A DNA stretch of 29,441 nt from a virus, in IMG/VR virus record IMGVR_UViG_3300025669_002162, positions 1 through 29,441 of that record. One strand, given 5' to 3'. The position numbers were made by a program, and so were the translations under genes. Positions 1 through 7,461 of this stretch are shown piece after piece. A model generated the notes under the pieces. That model worked only from the letters and a program-made list of their open reading frames with translations, was not told the origin of the DNA and did no database searches. Each line of letters starts with the position of its first letter. Position 1 is the stretch's first letter.

Positions 1-2
1 AG

Positions 3-146
3 AAATTAACAAAATCAAACAAAAAGAATTATCCAATGGACTTATGTGATTGTGGAAATTCTAAAAGTGTTGATGCAATGACATGCCGAGAGTGTTATAA
101 AAAGAAGCACTACGCAAAACAAAAAGAAGAGGAAGTGACAGAATGA
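3..146 (+). CDS. Partial small zinc-ribbon protein (5' end open)
   Basis: The reading frame is open at the left edge and ends with TGA at 144-146. An internal ATG at 36 would give a complete 36-residue protein, but no ribosome site is visible before it, so the gene may equally enter from outside the window. The readable part has two cysteine pairs, CDCG and CREC about 15 residues apart, the spacing of a small zinc knuckle, followed by a Lys/Glu-rich tail. The stop overlaps the next ATG (ATGA), so it is read with the following micro-genes. Function not recognised. Such small zinc-binding proteins are common in archaeal viruses. Confidence 0.5.
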   Translation, partial: KLTKSNKKNYPMDLCDCGNSKSVDAMTCRECYKKKHYAKQKEEEVTE

Positions 147-322
147 ATAACAATCTACAAATGCGAGAGTATACTAATGGTTGTATAATAATAGATGCTC
201 AACCTTGTAGCCAGAGCTTTGGAGGAAGAGCCTGTTTCGGATTGCAATCATACGCCACTACATCTCTGTGGGTAAGTCAGAGGACTCCAAAGTTCGTTTT
301 CTTAGGAAACACAGAAAAATGA
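143..322 (+). CDS. Hypothetical 59-residue protein
   Basis: The ATG at 143 overlaps the preceding TGA, and its own TGA at 320-322 overlaps the ATG at 319. This double 4-nt overlap is the main support for a real gene. The protein begins MNNNLQMREYTNG and has three cysteines (TNGC, QPCSQ, RACF), with a Gly-Gly-Arg turn near the middle. No signal peptide or membrane segment is apparent. I do not recognise a family. Its place suggests a small early or accessory viral protein translated together with its neighbours. Confidence 0.5.
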   Translation: MNNNLQMREYTNGCIIIDAQPCSQSFGGRACFGLQSYATTSLWVSQRTPKFVFLGNTEK

Positions 323-531
323 AACTAGAAACAATAATCAAAAAAAGTGAAATAAAATTTAATTTTGTAAGTTACAATGGGAATTGGATTTATGAAAATA
401 AAGATAATTTATATTATTTTGAAAAAGCCAAAGAGGTTGAAGAATACGAAGGTAGTCCATTTTTTGATTGGACAAAAGATAGAGACTTAAAATTAGTAAA
501 AAAATATAAGAGGGTGTATGAAAAAGACTAA
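319..531 (+). CDS. Hypothetical 70-residue protein
   Basis: The frame is open back to 268, but the ATG at 319 is preferred because it makes an ATGA overlap with the preceding stop, the junction type used throughout this operon. The 70-residue product starts MKLETIIKKSEIKF and is rich in Lys, Glu and aromatic residues (FNFVSYNGNWIYE, YYFEKAKE), suggesting a compact beta/alpha cytosolic fold. No cysteine pairs or membrane helix. It overlaps the following gene by 14 nt. Family not recognised. Confidence 0.6.
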   Translation: MKLETIIKKSEIKFNFVSYNGNWIYENKDNLYYFEKAKEVEEYEGSPFFDWTKDRDLKLVKKYKRVYEKD

Positions 532-787
532 ATCATTAGAAAAAAGAGCAGAAGATTTTCATAGATTGAGATATAAAGAAAATGTAGAATTACAAGAAAA
601 ATTTAATAAAAGTAATATTACTTGTGGATTTATGAGAGAACCCTATTATAATCCAACAACAAATGAGATAAAAGGATTTTGTTATTTTAGAGAACAACAA
701 AAATTACAACCAACATGTGTAAGACACTTACCTTTTACTACAGATAATTGTAATGTTTATGATAAATATAGGAAGACGAAAAAATGA
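518..787 (+). CDS. Hypothetical 89-residue four-cysteine protein
   Basis: The start at 518 has a weak GAGGG sequence just upstream and lies inside the end of the previous gene. The stop overlaps the ATG of the Cas4-like nuclease (ATGA at 784). The N-terminal third is a charged helix (MKKTKSLEKRAEDFHRLRY). The rest carries four spaced cysteines (ITCGF, GFCYF, PTCVRH, DNCNVY) and could bind a metal or Fe-S cluster. No family recognised. Tight coupling to the nuclease suggests a linked role in DNA handling, which is inference only. Confidence 0.65.
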   Translation: MKKTKSLEKRAEDFHRLRYKENVELQEKFNKSNITCGFMREPYYNPTTNEIKGFCYFREQQKLQPTCVRHLPFTTDNCNVYDKYRKTKK

Positions 788-1464
788 GATGGTTAAGTAA
801 ATCCCAAATGAACACATATCTTCAGTGTCCTTATAAATGGAAATTACAATATATAGACCACAGAAAAACAAAAGGTAGTCCTGCAATGTGGAGAGGAATT
901 AAGATACATTCTAACATTGAAAAATTTTATAACAATATTGAAATAAAAGATAAAAAGATTATTCCCAAAAAAGAGTTAGGTGAATTAGGAAAGTTTGTTA
1001 ATTTTCAAGAACGACAAATTCAAAGCTGCACTAATGAAAAAGGTGAACTTAATTTAAAATATTTTAATCCAATAGCACAAGAATTAAAATTAGCAAATGA
1101 GAAAATAGGATTACGAGGATTTATTGATGCGGTTTACAGACATCCAAAAGATGATGGTGTAATTATTATTGATTGGAAAACTGGAAAATATAGACCACAA
1201 AATTTTAGTTCATACAGATTTGAGTTAGCTGTGTATGCTGAACTGTATAGATTAGAAACCGGAGTTACTCCAAAGTATTGGGGTATTTATTTTGTTGATG
1301 CTGACAAATTGTTCTTTGAAGAAGTTAAATCAATTAGTATAAAGGCAATGTACAATAAGGTGCAGAAGGTGAGAGACGGTATAGAGTCCAAAGATTATGC
1401 ATGTAAACCAGGATTCTTATGTAAATGGTGTGATTTTAATGGAGAGTGCGAAGCATGGAAGTAG
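784..1464 (+). CDS. Cas4/RecB-like PD-(D/E)XK exonuclease with Fe-S cluster
   Basis: A 226-residue single-domain nuclease. The PD-(D/E)XK core is visible: His42 in the first helix (WRGIKIH), Asp115 in GFIDAV, then Asp130 and Lys132 in IIIDWKTGK, followed by the RecB-family helix FELAVYAELY. One cysteine near the N-terminus (Cys15 in YLQCPYKW) and a C-terminal set (Cys207, 213, 216, 222; LCKWCDFNGEC) match the 4Fe-4S arrangement of Cas4 and AddB nucleases. Such enzymes resect DNA ends in recombination, repair or replication. There are no cas1/cas2 genes or CRISPR repeats nearby, so a role in viral DNA replication or recombination is more likely than spacer acquisition. It precedes the prim-pol gene in the same cassette. 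Confidence 0.88.
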   Translation: MRWLSKSQMNTYLQCPYKWKLQYIDHRKTKGSPAMWRGIKIHSNIEKFYNNIEIKDKKIIPKKELGELGKFVNFQERQIQSCTNEKGELNLKYFNPIAQELKLANEKIGLRGFIDAVYRHPKDDGVIIIDWKTGKYRPQNFSSYRFELAVYAELYRLETGVTPKYWGIYFVDADKLFFEEVKSISIKAMYNKVQKVRDGIESKDYACKPGFLCKWCDFNGECEAWK

Positions 1465-1868
1465 TATATTGTTTACACTGCAAAAGGATAATTAAAAAGA
1501 AAACGCCAGGTGTAGTATTTTGTTCAAAAACATGTGAAAAGTTAGCATTAGAGCATAATCCAAAATTTTATTATAAACAATTTAGTGAATTAACAAAACA
1601 AGATTTAAAATATCAAAAAAAACTATTAAAATGTTTATCAGAAAAAAAGAAATTTGATACAAAAATAAAATGGGAAAGAACTACTCATGTTATAAGAAAA
1701 ATTACAGCACATAAAAATCCAAAAAAATGTGCATATGGAATAACATTACCAAAATCAATTTGGTCTAAATATAAAAGATATCATTGTAAGCATTTAGTAA
1801 ATGGAATTATTGTATTAATTCCACAAAAAACAAAGCATGGAAATACCAAAACAACTACAAAATCTTGA
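1455..1868 (+). CDS. Zinc-ribbon protein with AbrB-like C-terminal segment
   Basis: A GTG at 1446 is possible, but the ATG at 1455 has GGAG about 10 nt upstream and is preferred (137 residues). The N-terminus has a treble-clef or zinc-ribbon pattern, Cys6/Cys9 (CLHC) and Cys23/Cys27 (CSKTC). The middle is Lys-rich. The C-terminus contains a swapped-hairpin-like stretch, CAYGITLPKSIW followed by a hydrophobic strand GIIVLIP, which resembles AbrB/SpoVT-type archaeal DNA-binding proteins. It also aligns by eye with the 72-residue product starting at 2551. Probably a DNA-binding regulator; the fold assignment is inferred from short motifs. Confidence 0.6.
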   Translation: MEVVYCLHCKRIIKKKTPGVVFCSKTCEKLALEHNPKFYYKQFSELTKQDLKYQKKLLKCLSEKKKFDTKIKWERTTHVIRKITAHKNPKKCAYGITLPKSIWSKYKRYHCKHLVNGIIVLIPQKTKHGNTKTTTKS

Positions 1869-2502
1869 CTTTCGTTTTGTCTTAATCAGACCAAAAGACA
1901 AAGCACCATATGAGATGCAATGGCAAAAAATTAAAAATTATTCACCACAGCATAGACGATTGGAAGTGCATAAAGGAAATTTAGGAATTGTTGCTGGTTA
2001 TGGAAATTTGGTTATATTGGACATTGATGATTTGAAATTAGCAAAATTATATGATGACCAATTAAAGACTTTTTCTGTTGAGACAGGTAGTGGTGGTCGT
2101 CACTTTTACTTTTTGTGTGAAGAAAAATTCCAAAAAAGTTATTATGTTTTGGGAAACAAACAAGGAGAATTAAGATGTTCAAATTCTCAAGTTGTTGTTC
2201 CTGGTTCAACTCATCCAAATGGAAATCAATATAAAGTTATTAGCGAATATCCAATAATAAAAATAACTAAAGCTGAAATTAAAAAGATGCTTGGAAGTCT
2301 TTTGAATAAAACAAAAATGGTAGACACATCAAGAAGTGGAGTAGATTGGAGTGAAGTCTGTGGAATGGTTCAGGCAGGATATAATTTTGATGATACTGAT
2401 AGAGAAATGAAATTGATGGAACATTCAAAGTGGATAGAAGCTGGAGTAGGATATAGAATAGGGACATATTGCAATGCTCTCAGAAAATGCAAAGGATGTT
2501 AA
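1837..2502 (+). CDS. AEP-superfamily primase-polymerase (prim-pol) with PriCT-like tail
   Basis: A 221-residue protein. The N-terminal domain has prim-pol hallmarks: a Lys-x-Pro...Trp motif (DKAPYEMQWQK), the metal-binding DxD in VILDIDD (Asp62, Asp64), the TGSGGRHFYF loop at about 83-92 and, past it, VVVPGSTHPNGNQY with His126. The C-terminal part (SRSGVDWSEVCGMVQAGY, then a Tyr-rich helix) resembles the small primase-C-terminal helical module. AEP prim-pols synthesise primers and can extend DNA in virus and plasmid replication. No helicase domain is fused and none is seen in the window. The gene overlaps the previous one by 32 nt. A transcription start follows directly, so it is probably the last gene of the replication cassette. 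Confidence 0.85.
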   Translation: MEIPKQLQNLDFRFVLIRPKDKAPYEMQWQKIKNYSPQHRRLEVHKGNLGIVAGYGNLVILDIDDLKLAKLYDDQLKTFSVETGSGGRHFYFLCEEKFQKSYYVLGNKQGELRCSNSQVVVPGSTHPNGNQYKVISEYPIIKITKAEIKKMLGSLLNKTKMVDTSRSGVDWSEVCGMVQAGYNFDDTDREMKLMEHSKWIEAGVGYRIGTYCNALRKCKGC

Positions 2503-2512
2503 AAACAAAAGA

Positions 2513-2534
2513 TATATAAACTTTGATTAATTAA
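2513..2534 (+). promoter_or_regulatory. Promoter P1: TATA box plus TTGATTAATTAA element
   Basis: A TATA box (TATATAAA, 2513-2520) is followed by one base and then TTTGATTAATTAA. The same arrangement occurs upstream of minus-strand genes at 15206-15227 and 16743-16764, and in degenerate form at 14469-14490. The distance to the ATG at 2551 fits an archaeal promoter with a very short leader. No Shine-Dalgarno site precedes that ATG. It would drive the AbrB-like gene and the long glycosyltransferase operon. Confidence 0.65.
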
Positions 2535-2550
2535 ATTATATAAAGAAGTA

Positions 2551-2769
2551 ATGGCAATGAAAAATTGGGAAACAGATGAAAGAAGATTCAATCACAGAGG
2601 TGGTCCATCTGTTTTTAGAAAAGTTAGAATAATTGTTGGGCAAAAATCAAATCCTGTTGCTTATGGTGTGACATTAACAAATGAAATTGCACAACAATTT
2701 AGTGGCTGTAATTTATTAATTCATGTTTCTGGAACTGCAATAATTATGGAGAGTGGGTGCAGAGCATAA
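2551..2769 (+). CDS. Putative AbrB/SpoVT-like small DNA-binding protein
   Basis: A 72-residue protein heading the glycosyltransferase operon immediately downstream of P1. Residues from about 20 onward read FRKVRIIVG, then NPVAYGVTLTNEIAQQF, then NLLIHVSGTAIIME. This is a strand, helix, strand pattern like the swapped-hairpin AbrB/MazE fold, and it aligns with the C-terminus of the zinc-ribbon protein at 1455-1868 (AYGVTL versus AYGITL, with matching FRKV/IRKI strands). As first gene after the promoter it could be an autoregulator. No Shine-Dalgarno site is visible, consistent with leaderless translation. Its stop overlaps the next ATG (TAATG). The family is inferred by eye. Confidence 0.5.
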   Translation: MAMKNWETDERRFNHRGGPSVFRKVRIIVGQKSNPVAYGVTLTNEIAQQFSGCNLLIHVSGTAIIMESGCRA

Positions 2770-4187
2770 TGGTAAAAATATTAATGCTTTCGGATTCGCC
2801 AACAACTTGTACAGGTTATGCAACTATAGCAACAAACATCATGAATGGCTTAGCAGAGTTAGGGCATGAATGTCATTATCAGGCCCACAATTATGTTGGA
2901 CAAACAGTTCCTCCTGGAATGAAATTTGAAGATGGAAGAGAATTAAAATTCACTCTTTATGGACAAGGAAAAGAAGCATATGCAAAAGATGTTATTGTTC
3001 CAAGAATTAGAGAATTAAAACCTGATATTTTTATTGTTCTTCTTGATACATTTATGTTATATCAAACCGGTTATTTAAATTTAGATTTTGCTCCTGCAAA
3101 AACAATATTTTATTTTCCTTCTGATGGTGGAGGTGCATTACCATTACGATGTGAAGAAATATTAAAGAAGTTTCATGTTCCTGTTGCTATGGCAAAATTT
3201 GGACAAGAGCAGGCATTAACTGTTCATGGAATAAAAACAGAATATATTCCACATGCCATAGACCAAAATGTTTATTTTCCATTAGGAAAGGAACAAAGAG
3301 AAATATTAAAAGCAAAGTATGGTCTTCAAGGAAAATTTGTATTTGGAAGTGTTTATCGAAATCAAGGAAGGAAGATGGCGGATAGAATGTTTAAAGCATT
3401 TGCTAAGTTTGCAAAAGGATATAAAAAATGCACATGTGGAATAGAATTTGATAGTCGTGAATTAGAATGCCCAATACAAAGCAAATACAAGAAAAAAATT
3501 ATTGAATTAGAAAATACTGTTAAGCGATTACAAGAAAACACTTCTCCTGGACAAGAAGAATTAATTATATTAAAACGACAACTTAATTCACTTAATGAAT
3601 ATAAAAAAGAATATGAAGAAAAAATTGACTTAAAACATACAATAAAATTAGTTAAAGGTAACGAAGATGCAATACTCTTCTGTCACTCAGACCCTTATGA
3701 TGGAGCGGCAGTATTCGATTCAATGGAATTAATTAAACGTTTGGGAATAGAAAACCGAGTTAGGTTTAGTGGTATGACTTTCTTTAAAGGATTTGATTAT
3801 AAGCAAATGAATGAAGTATATAACGTTATGGATGTATTTACATTATCAACAAGTGGAGAAGGTTTTGGAGTTCCAACTATTGAGGCAATGGGATGTGGTA
3901 TTCCTTGTGTTGTAACAGACTTTACTACAACTCAAGAATTGTTAATTGAACGAGGTGTTTGTGGATTAGCAGTACCTTGTTGTGCTAACCTTACTGGTTC
4001 TTGGAATGTTGAAAGAGGAATTGTTGATGTTGATAAATTAGCAGAGGCTTATCAAATGATGTACGATAGTCCTACAATGAGAGAAGAGATGGGACGGATT
4101 GGAATTGAAAAAATAGATAAATTTTATAATTGGGATACTGTAATTAAAGATTGGGATAAACTTGTGAGGAAAATGGTAAATGAGTAA
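2769..4187 (+). CDS. GT-B glycosyltransferase (GT4-like) with Cys/coiled-coil insertion
   Basis: The ATG at 2769 overlaps the previous stop. An in-frame ATG at 2757 would add four residues and is less likely. The 472-residue product has two Rossmann-like halves: an N-terminal MVKILMLSDSPTTCTGYA (nucleotide/acceptor loop) and a C-terminal nucleotide-sugar domain with the E-x7-E signature EGFGVPTIEAMGCG. Between them, residues about 220-295 form an insertion: CTCG...ECP cysteines, then a strongly charged heptad-like coiled coil (KKIIELENTVKRLQE, EELIILKRQLNSLNE). The insertion is atypical for GT4 enzymes and may mediate partner binding or oligomerisation. Transfers a sugar from a nucleotide-sugar donor; donor and acceptor are unknown. 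Confidence 0.85.
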   Translation: MVKILMLSDSPTTCTGYATIATNIMNGLAELGHECHYQAHNYVGQTVPPGMKFEDGRELKFTLYGQGKEAYAKDVIVPRIRELKPDIFIVLLDTFMLYQTGYLNLDFAPAKTIFYFPSDGGGALPLRCEEILKKFHVPVAMAKFGQEQALTVHGIKTEYIPHAIDQNVYFPLGKEQREILKAKYGLQGKFVFGSVYRNQGRKMADRMFKAFAKFAKGYKKCTCGIEFDSRELECPIQSKYKKKIIELENTVKRLQENTSPGQEELIILKRQLNSLNEYKKEYEEKIDLKHTIKLVKGNEDAILFCHSDPYDGAAVFDSMELIKRLGIENRVRFSGMTFFKGFDYKQMNEVYNVMDVFTLSTSGEGFGVPTIEAMGCGIPCVVTDFTTTQELLIERGVCGLAVPCCANLTGSWNVERGIVDVDKLAEAYQMMYDSPTMREEMGRIGIEKIDKFYNWDTVIKDWDKLVRKMVNE

Positions 4188-4425
4188 ATTAAAAACTTTG
4201 AAAGATTTACCGAGTGTAATAGTTACAAATAAAGACGGAAGGTATTTGCTTAGTGAAGGAGAAGCCGTCGGAACAGATATTTTAAAAGCAGAAATTATTA
4301 AGTGGATTAAAAATATGAAAGATAATAATCAAATTGAAAAATTGTTTGATAATCCAAATGAATTATTTTATGCTATTGAAAAATTTAAACAGTTCTTCAA
4401 TCTAACAGAGGAGGATTTGGCATGA
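4180..4425 (+). CDS. Hypothetical 81-residue protein
   Basis: Starts inside the last codons of the glycosyltransferase (8-nt overlap), and its stop overlaps the ATG of the radical SAM gene (ATGA at 4422). The last codons also encode the GAGGAGG ribosome site for that gene. The protein has an N-terminal beta-rich part (SVIVTNKDGRYLLSEGEAVG) and a C-terminal helical part (AEIIKWIKNMKDNNQIEKLF). No cysteines or membrane segments. Family not recognised. Its position suggests an accessory to the glycan pathway. Confidence 0.6.
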   Translation: MSKLKTLKDLPSVIVTNKDGRYLLSEGEAVGTDILKAEIIKWIKNMKDNNQIEKLFDNPNELFYAIEKFKQFFNLTEEDLA

Positions 4426-5663
4426 GCAATGTAGTTTTAATCTCACCACCGGAAAAACAAAACTTAATGGAAGCAGGAGACAGACCTGCTATGTCAACAT
4501 TATACTTAGCAGGAGCATTAAGAAGAGAAGGGCATAGACCAATAATTTCAGATTTAAACCATGACTCTTATCAGGATTTGAATAACAAAATGAAGATAGC
4601 AGATTATGCTGGTATATCAACATTTACTCCTTACTATCAATGGACAACTAATTTTGCATCACACCTTAAACAAAATTTCCCAAATGTTCCTCTTATTGCA
4701 GGTGGTCCCCATGCTACAACAGCCACAGAATCTTTACTTCCATACTTTGACCATATAGTTCAAGGTGAGGGAGAAAGAGCAATTGTAGCCATTGCAAACG
4801 GCTTAGAAGACAAGGTAATTGATATGGGCTATGAACCAGAATTAGATAATCTACCAATTCCATTTAATGAATTAGAGTTAGGAAAATATGGAATGAACCA
4901 AGAAGGCTACAAAACAATTACTATGACTACATCAAGAAGTTGTAATTATAATTGTGTTTTTTGTACAAAAGATATTTTGGGAAAGAAACAAAGATTTCAT
5001 TCAGTAGATAGAGTTGTTGAAGAAATAAAATTAGCAAAGAAAATGGGATTTAATAGTGTTTATTTTATTGATGATAATTTTACAAGTGATACTGAAAGAG
5101 CTTTACATTTAACAGATGAAATTAAAAAATTAGACATTTCTTATAGAGTAATGTCACGAACAGATAAAATGACTCCTGAATTAGCATATAACTTAAAAGA
5201 TAGTGGAGCAAGAAGTGTTAGTTTTGGTTTAGAACATTTTGATGATAATGTTTTAAAAATTGCAAGAAAGGGAGAAACCATAGAAACTCACTTACAAGGA
5301 ATTAGAAATGCTCATGATGTTGGATTAAAAACAAGAGGAAGTTTTATTATTAACCTTCCAGGAGCCACCAAAGAAACAACAATGAAAACATTAGAATTAG
5401 CAAAGCAAGAAAATTTAACATTTGCTGATTGGTACGCCTTGACTGCTTATCCTGATTCACAGATTTGGAACACTCCAGAAAAGTTTGGTATAATAGTTGA
5501 TAAGGATTATGGATTTAATCAGTTGTCATTAGTTTCAAATGTTGATAATGGAAACTTTGGTAAAAATAATAAAGAGTTGCCAGATTTTATTAATGAAGTA
5601 AGAAATGATTGGGCTGAATTTAAAGGATTAAAATGTGCATGGGAGGCAGAGCGATATGAATAG
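4422..5663 (+). CDS. B12-binding-domain radical SAM enzyme
   Basis: A 413-residue class B-type radical SAM protein. Residues 1-125 form the cobalamin-binding-like Rossmann domain typical of BchE/PatB-like enzymes (LAGALRREGHRP, DYAGISTFTPYY, LIAGGPHAT, VQGEGERA). The canonical DxHxxG cobalamin ligand motif is not apparent, as in many members. The radical SAM core follows with Cys174, Cys178 and Cys181 (CNYNCVFC, Cx3Cx2C) for the 4Fe-4S cluster. Such enzymes methylate or rearrange unactivated carbons. Among glycosyltransferases it may modify a sugar or lipid carrier, but the substrate is unknown. A strong GAGGAGG ribosome site is present. Its presence suggests an anaerobic or microaerobic host. 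Confidence 0.87.
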   Translation: MSNVVLISPPEKQNLMEAGDRPAMSTLYLAGALRREGHRPIISDLNHDSYQDLNNKMKIADYAGISTFTPYYQWTTNFASHLKQNFPNVPLIAGGPHATTATESLLPYFDHIVQGEGERAIVAIANGLEDKVIDMGYEPELDNLPIPFNELELGKYGMNQEGYKTITMTTSRSCNYNCVFCTKDILGKKQRFHSVDRVVEEIKLAKKMGFNSVYFIDDNFTSDTERALHLTDEIKKLDISYRVMSRTDKMTPELAYNLKDSGARSVSFGLEHFDDNVLKIARKGETIETHLQGIRNAHDVGLKTRGSFIINLPGATKETTMKTLELAKQENLTFADWYALTAYPDSQIWNTPEKFGIIVDKDYGFNQLSLVSNVDNGNFGKNNKELPDFINEVRNDWAEFKGLKCAWEAERYE

Positions 5664-5895
5664 ACAAATTGAAAAAGTATTATCAAGTGCCTTAGAACTT
5701 CTAGCTGATGATGTTGTTATTAAATGTTTAGAAGATAGTACATTTGTAACACATGTGGAATATGCTGAAAATAAAAGCTGTGTTTTAATTGATTACCAAA
5801 GTAAAATGGAGCAGAATGATTATAAAGCATTTTGTGACCATTCAACAAAACTATTTGACAAATTTATGGAGATTCCAACATGGTACAACGCTTAG
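5656..5895 (+). CDS. Hypothetical 79-residue protein
   Basis: An ATG at 5635 is in frame, but the ATG at 5656 has GGGAGG about 10 nt upstream and makes the usual short overlap with the previous stop, so it is preferred. The small acidic alpha/beta protein begins MNRQIEKVLSSALELLADD and has strands FVTHVEYAE and CVLIDYQSK and two helices. No metal-site pattern. It overlaps the next gene by 16 nt. Function not recognised; possibly a small partner of the adjacent enzymes. Confidence 0.6.
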   Translation: MNRQIEKVLSSALELLADDVVIKCLEDSTFVTHVEYAENKSCVLIDYQSKMEQNDYKAFCDHSTKLFDKFMEIPTWYNA

Positions 5896-7169
5896 TAGTA
5901 GTAATAATGGGACAGAATTGTCGCAAGTTTATTAAGATGTGCTACGAGTCAATCAAAGATGCCGACGCTATAATGTTTTGTGATGGTGGTTCTAGTGATG
6001 GGACAATTGAATATCTTAAAAAAGAAAATTTTGTTTGGGAGCCGGCAGATGCTAAGGAAGATACTAAGACGATGGTTTTCCAGCACTATGACCAAATACA
6101 ATCAGAGATGAATGGAAGGCAAAGAAATTTTTATTTAGAATGCGTAAAAAAGAAATATCCAGGATGGTGGTGTCTTGCTATTGATGCAGATGAAGTAGTT
6201 GATACTAATGGAATAAAAAAACTTAAAGAATTTATTAATTTTATTCCAGAAGAAAATAATGATATTTTATTCTCTCCAAAGATGCGACATTTAATTAGTG
6301 ATTTTGCACACGAAGATACAACACAACCAGTTCATTTTGTTCCGAATAGATTATTTAAAATAAGAAATGATTTAATTTATCCAGAAATTGAGCATCCTGT
6401 ACTTGGTCATGAAGGGGAAATAAGAATGCAAAATTTAATGCTGACAACAATTTGGCATATGGCTTATGCACCAAATCTTTGGGATATTAAAAAGAGATAT
6501 GAATGTCATATAGCAAAATCTGACATGCATACTCCTGAATATTTAAAAAATTGGTATCTTGCTCATTTGTTTGGAGAATATCCAAATAAGAGATTTAATC
6601 CTATAGAGCTACCAGATACTATTTTAAATGAATTTGGAATTGATAAGGATGAATTATATTTTCATAATAGAAAAAAAATGGAAGTAAAACATTATCAGGA
6701 TGCGATTGATTGGAAAGAATTTTTTAATTTAAAATCAGCAGTATTATTTGGTTGTGGATTTGGACAACGAGTTCATGCTTTAAGATTAATTAATGTACCA
6801 GCATTAGGGATAGATATAAGTAAATATGCTGTAAAAAATTCTTTATCAGCTAATGCTAAGCAAGGAAATATTATTAATTATAATGAACCTATTGGAAATT
6901 TTGATTTAACTGTTGCATATGATATTTTAGAACATCTCAAATATGAAGATTTAGATAAAGCAATAGGTACACTTTATGCTTTTTCAGATAAATATATTCT
7001 AATCTCAGTTCCATTTATAGGAAGTAAAGATTTAGATGCAGACCCAACACATATTATTAAAGAAAGTAAAGATTGGTGGATACAAAAATTTACTGAAAAA
7101 GGATTAAAATTAATTAAAACTCCGGAGCATTTCATGTGGAAAGAACAGGTTATGATATTTGAAAAATGA
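5880..7169 (+). CDS. GT2 glycosyltransferase fused to class I SAM methyltransferase
   Basis: A 429-residue two-domain fusion. The N-terminal GT-A domain (about 1-240) has the strand VVVIMGQN, the nucleotide-binding CDGGSSDGT and the metal-binding DAD at 102-104 (AIDADEVVD). From about 285 a Rossmann methyltransferase begins: SAM-binding AVLFGCGFGQ at about 287-296, acidic ribose-binding GIDIS at 310-314, and the post-motif strand with AYDILEHL at about 346-353. The likely role is to add a sugar and O- or N-methylate it or the chain end, giving a capped glycan. Starts inside the preceding gene and ends with an ATGA overlap into a small membrane protein. Confidence 0.87.
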   Translation: MVQRLVVVIMGQNCRKFIKMCYESIKDADAIMFCDGGSSDGTIEYLKKENFVWEPADAKEDTKTMVFQHYDQIQSEMNGRQRNFYLECVKKKYPGWWCLAIDADEVVDTNGIKKLKEFINFIPEENNDILFSPKMRHLISDFAHEDTTQPVHFVPNRLFKIRNDLIYPEIEHPVLGHEGEIRMQNLMLTTIWHMAYAPNLWDIKKRYECHIAKSDMHTPEYLKNWYLAHLFGEYPNKRFNPIELPDTILNEFGIDKDELYFHNRKKMEVKHYQDAIDWKEFFNLKSAVLFGCGFGQRVHALRLINVPALGIDISKYAVKNSLSANAKQGNIINYNEPIGNFDLTVAYDILEHLKYEDLDKAIGTLYAFSDKYILISVPFIGSKDLDADPTHIIKESKDWWIQKFTEKGLKLIKTPEHFMWKEQVMIFEK

Positions 7170-7354
7170 TAATTGAAATACTAGCAATAATTTTAGTATG
7201 TTATTTACTTTTAGGATTTGGTTTTTGGATAATTCCAATTAATTCAAGTGGAGGATACATGATTTGTGGGTTTGAAAATTATAATGTTTTATTTATTGTG
7301 TTTTGGTTACCATCACTATTTAATGATAGTATAGAGAGGTTAATTGAAAAATGA
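7166..7354 (+). CDS. Small two-segment membrane protein
   Basis: A 62-residue hydrophobic protein with two probable membrane segments: residues about 2-24 (IIEILAIILVCYLLLGFGFW) and about 40-54 (NVLFIVFWLPSLF), joined by a short Gly/Ser/Cys loop, with a charged C-terminal tail. The ATG overlaps the fusion enzyme's stop and its stop overlaps the next ATG. It could anchor glycan-pathway enzymes at the membrane or be a small viral membrane protein. Family not recognised. Confidence 0.6.
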   Translation: MIIEILAIILVCYLLLGFGFWIIPINSSGGYMICGFENYNVLFIVFWLPSLFNDSIERLIEK

Positions 7355-7461
7355 AATATGCAGCAACCCAAATACTATATAATGAAATGGTTATGGATAA
7401 AGTATTAGAAAACATAAAAGAAGGAATCAATAAAAAAATAATGGAAGAATTAGAAAAATGA
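7351..7461 (+). CDS. Hypothetical 36-residue helical micro-protein
   Basis: The ATG overlaps the preceding TGA and its own TGA overlaps the ATG at 7458, so both junctions follow the operon's ATGA rule. The product, MKYAATQILYNEMVMDK and onward, looks like a single long amphipathic helix ending in a Glu/Lys-rich stretch. It may be a small helical adaptor. The call rests on the overlap pattern and an uninterrupted frame, not on homology. Confidence 0.4.
   Translation: MKYAATQILYNEMVMDKVLENIKEGINKKIMEELEK

Noticed and set aside
784-1464. Cas4 similarity as sign of a CRISPR-Cas locus
   Set aside because: No cas1, cas2 or repeat-spacer array was seen anywhere in the window; a stand-alone viral nuclease is more likely.
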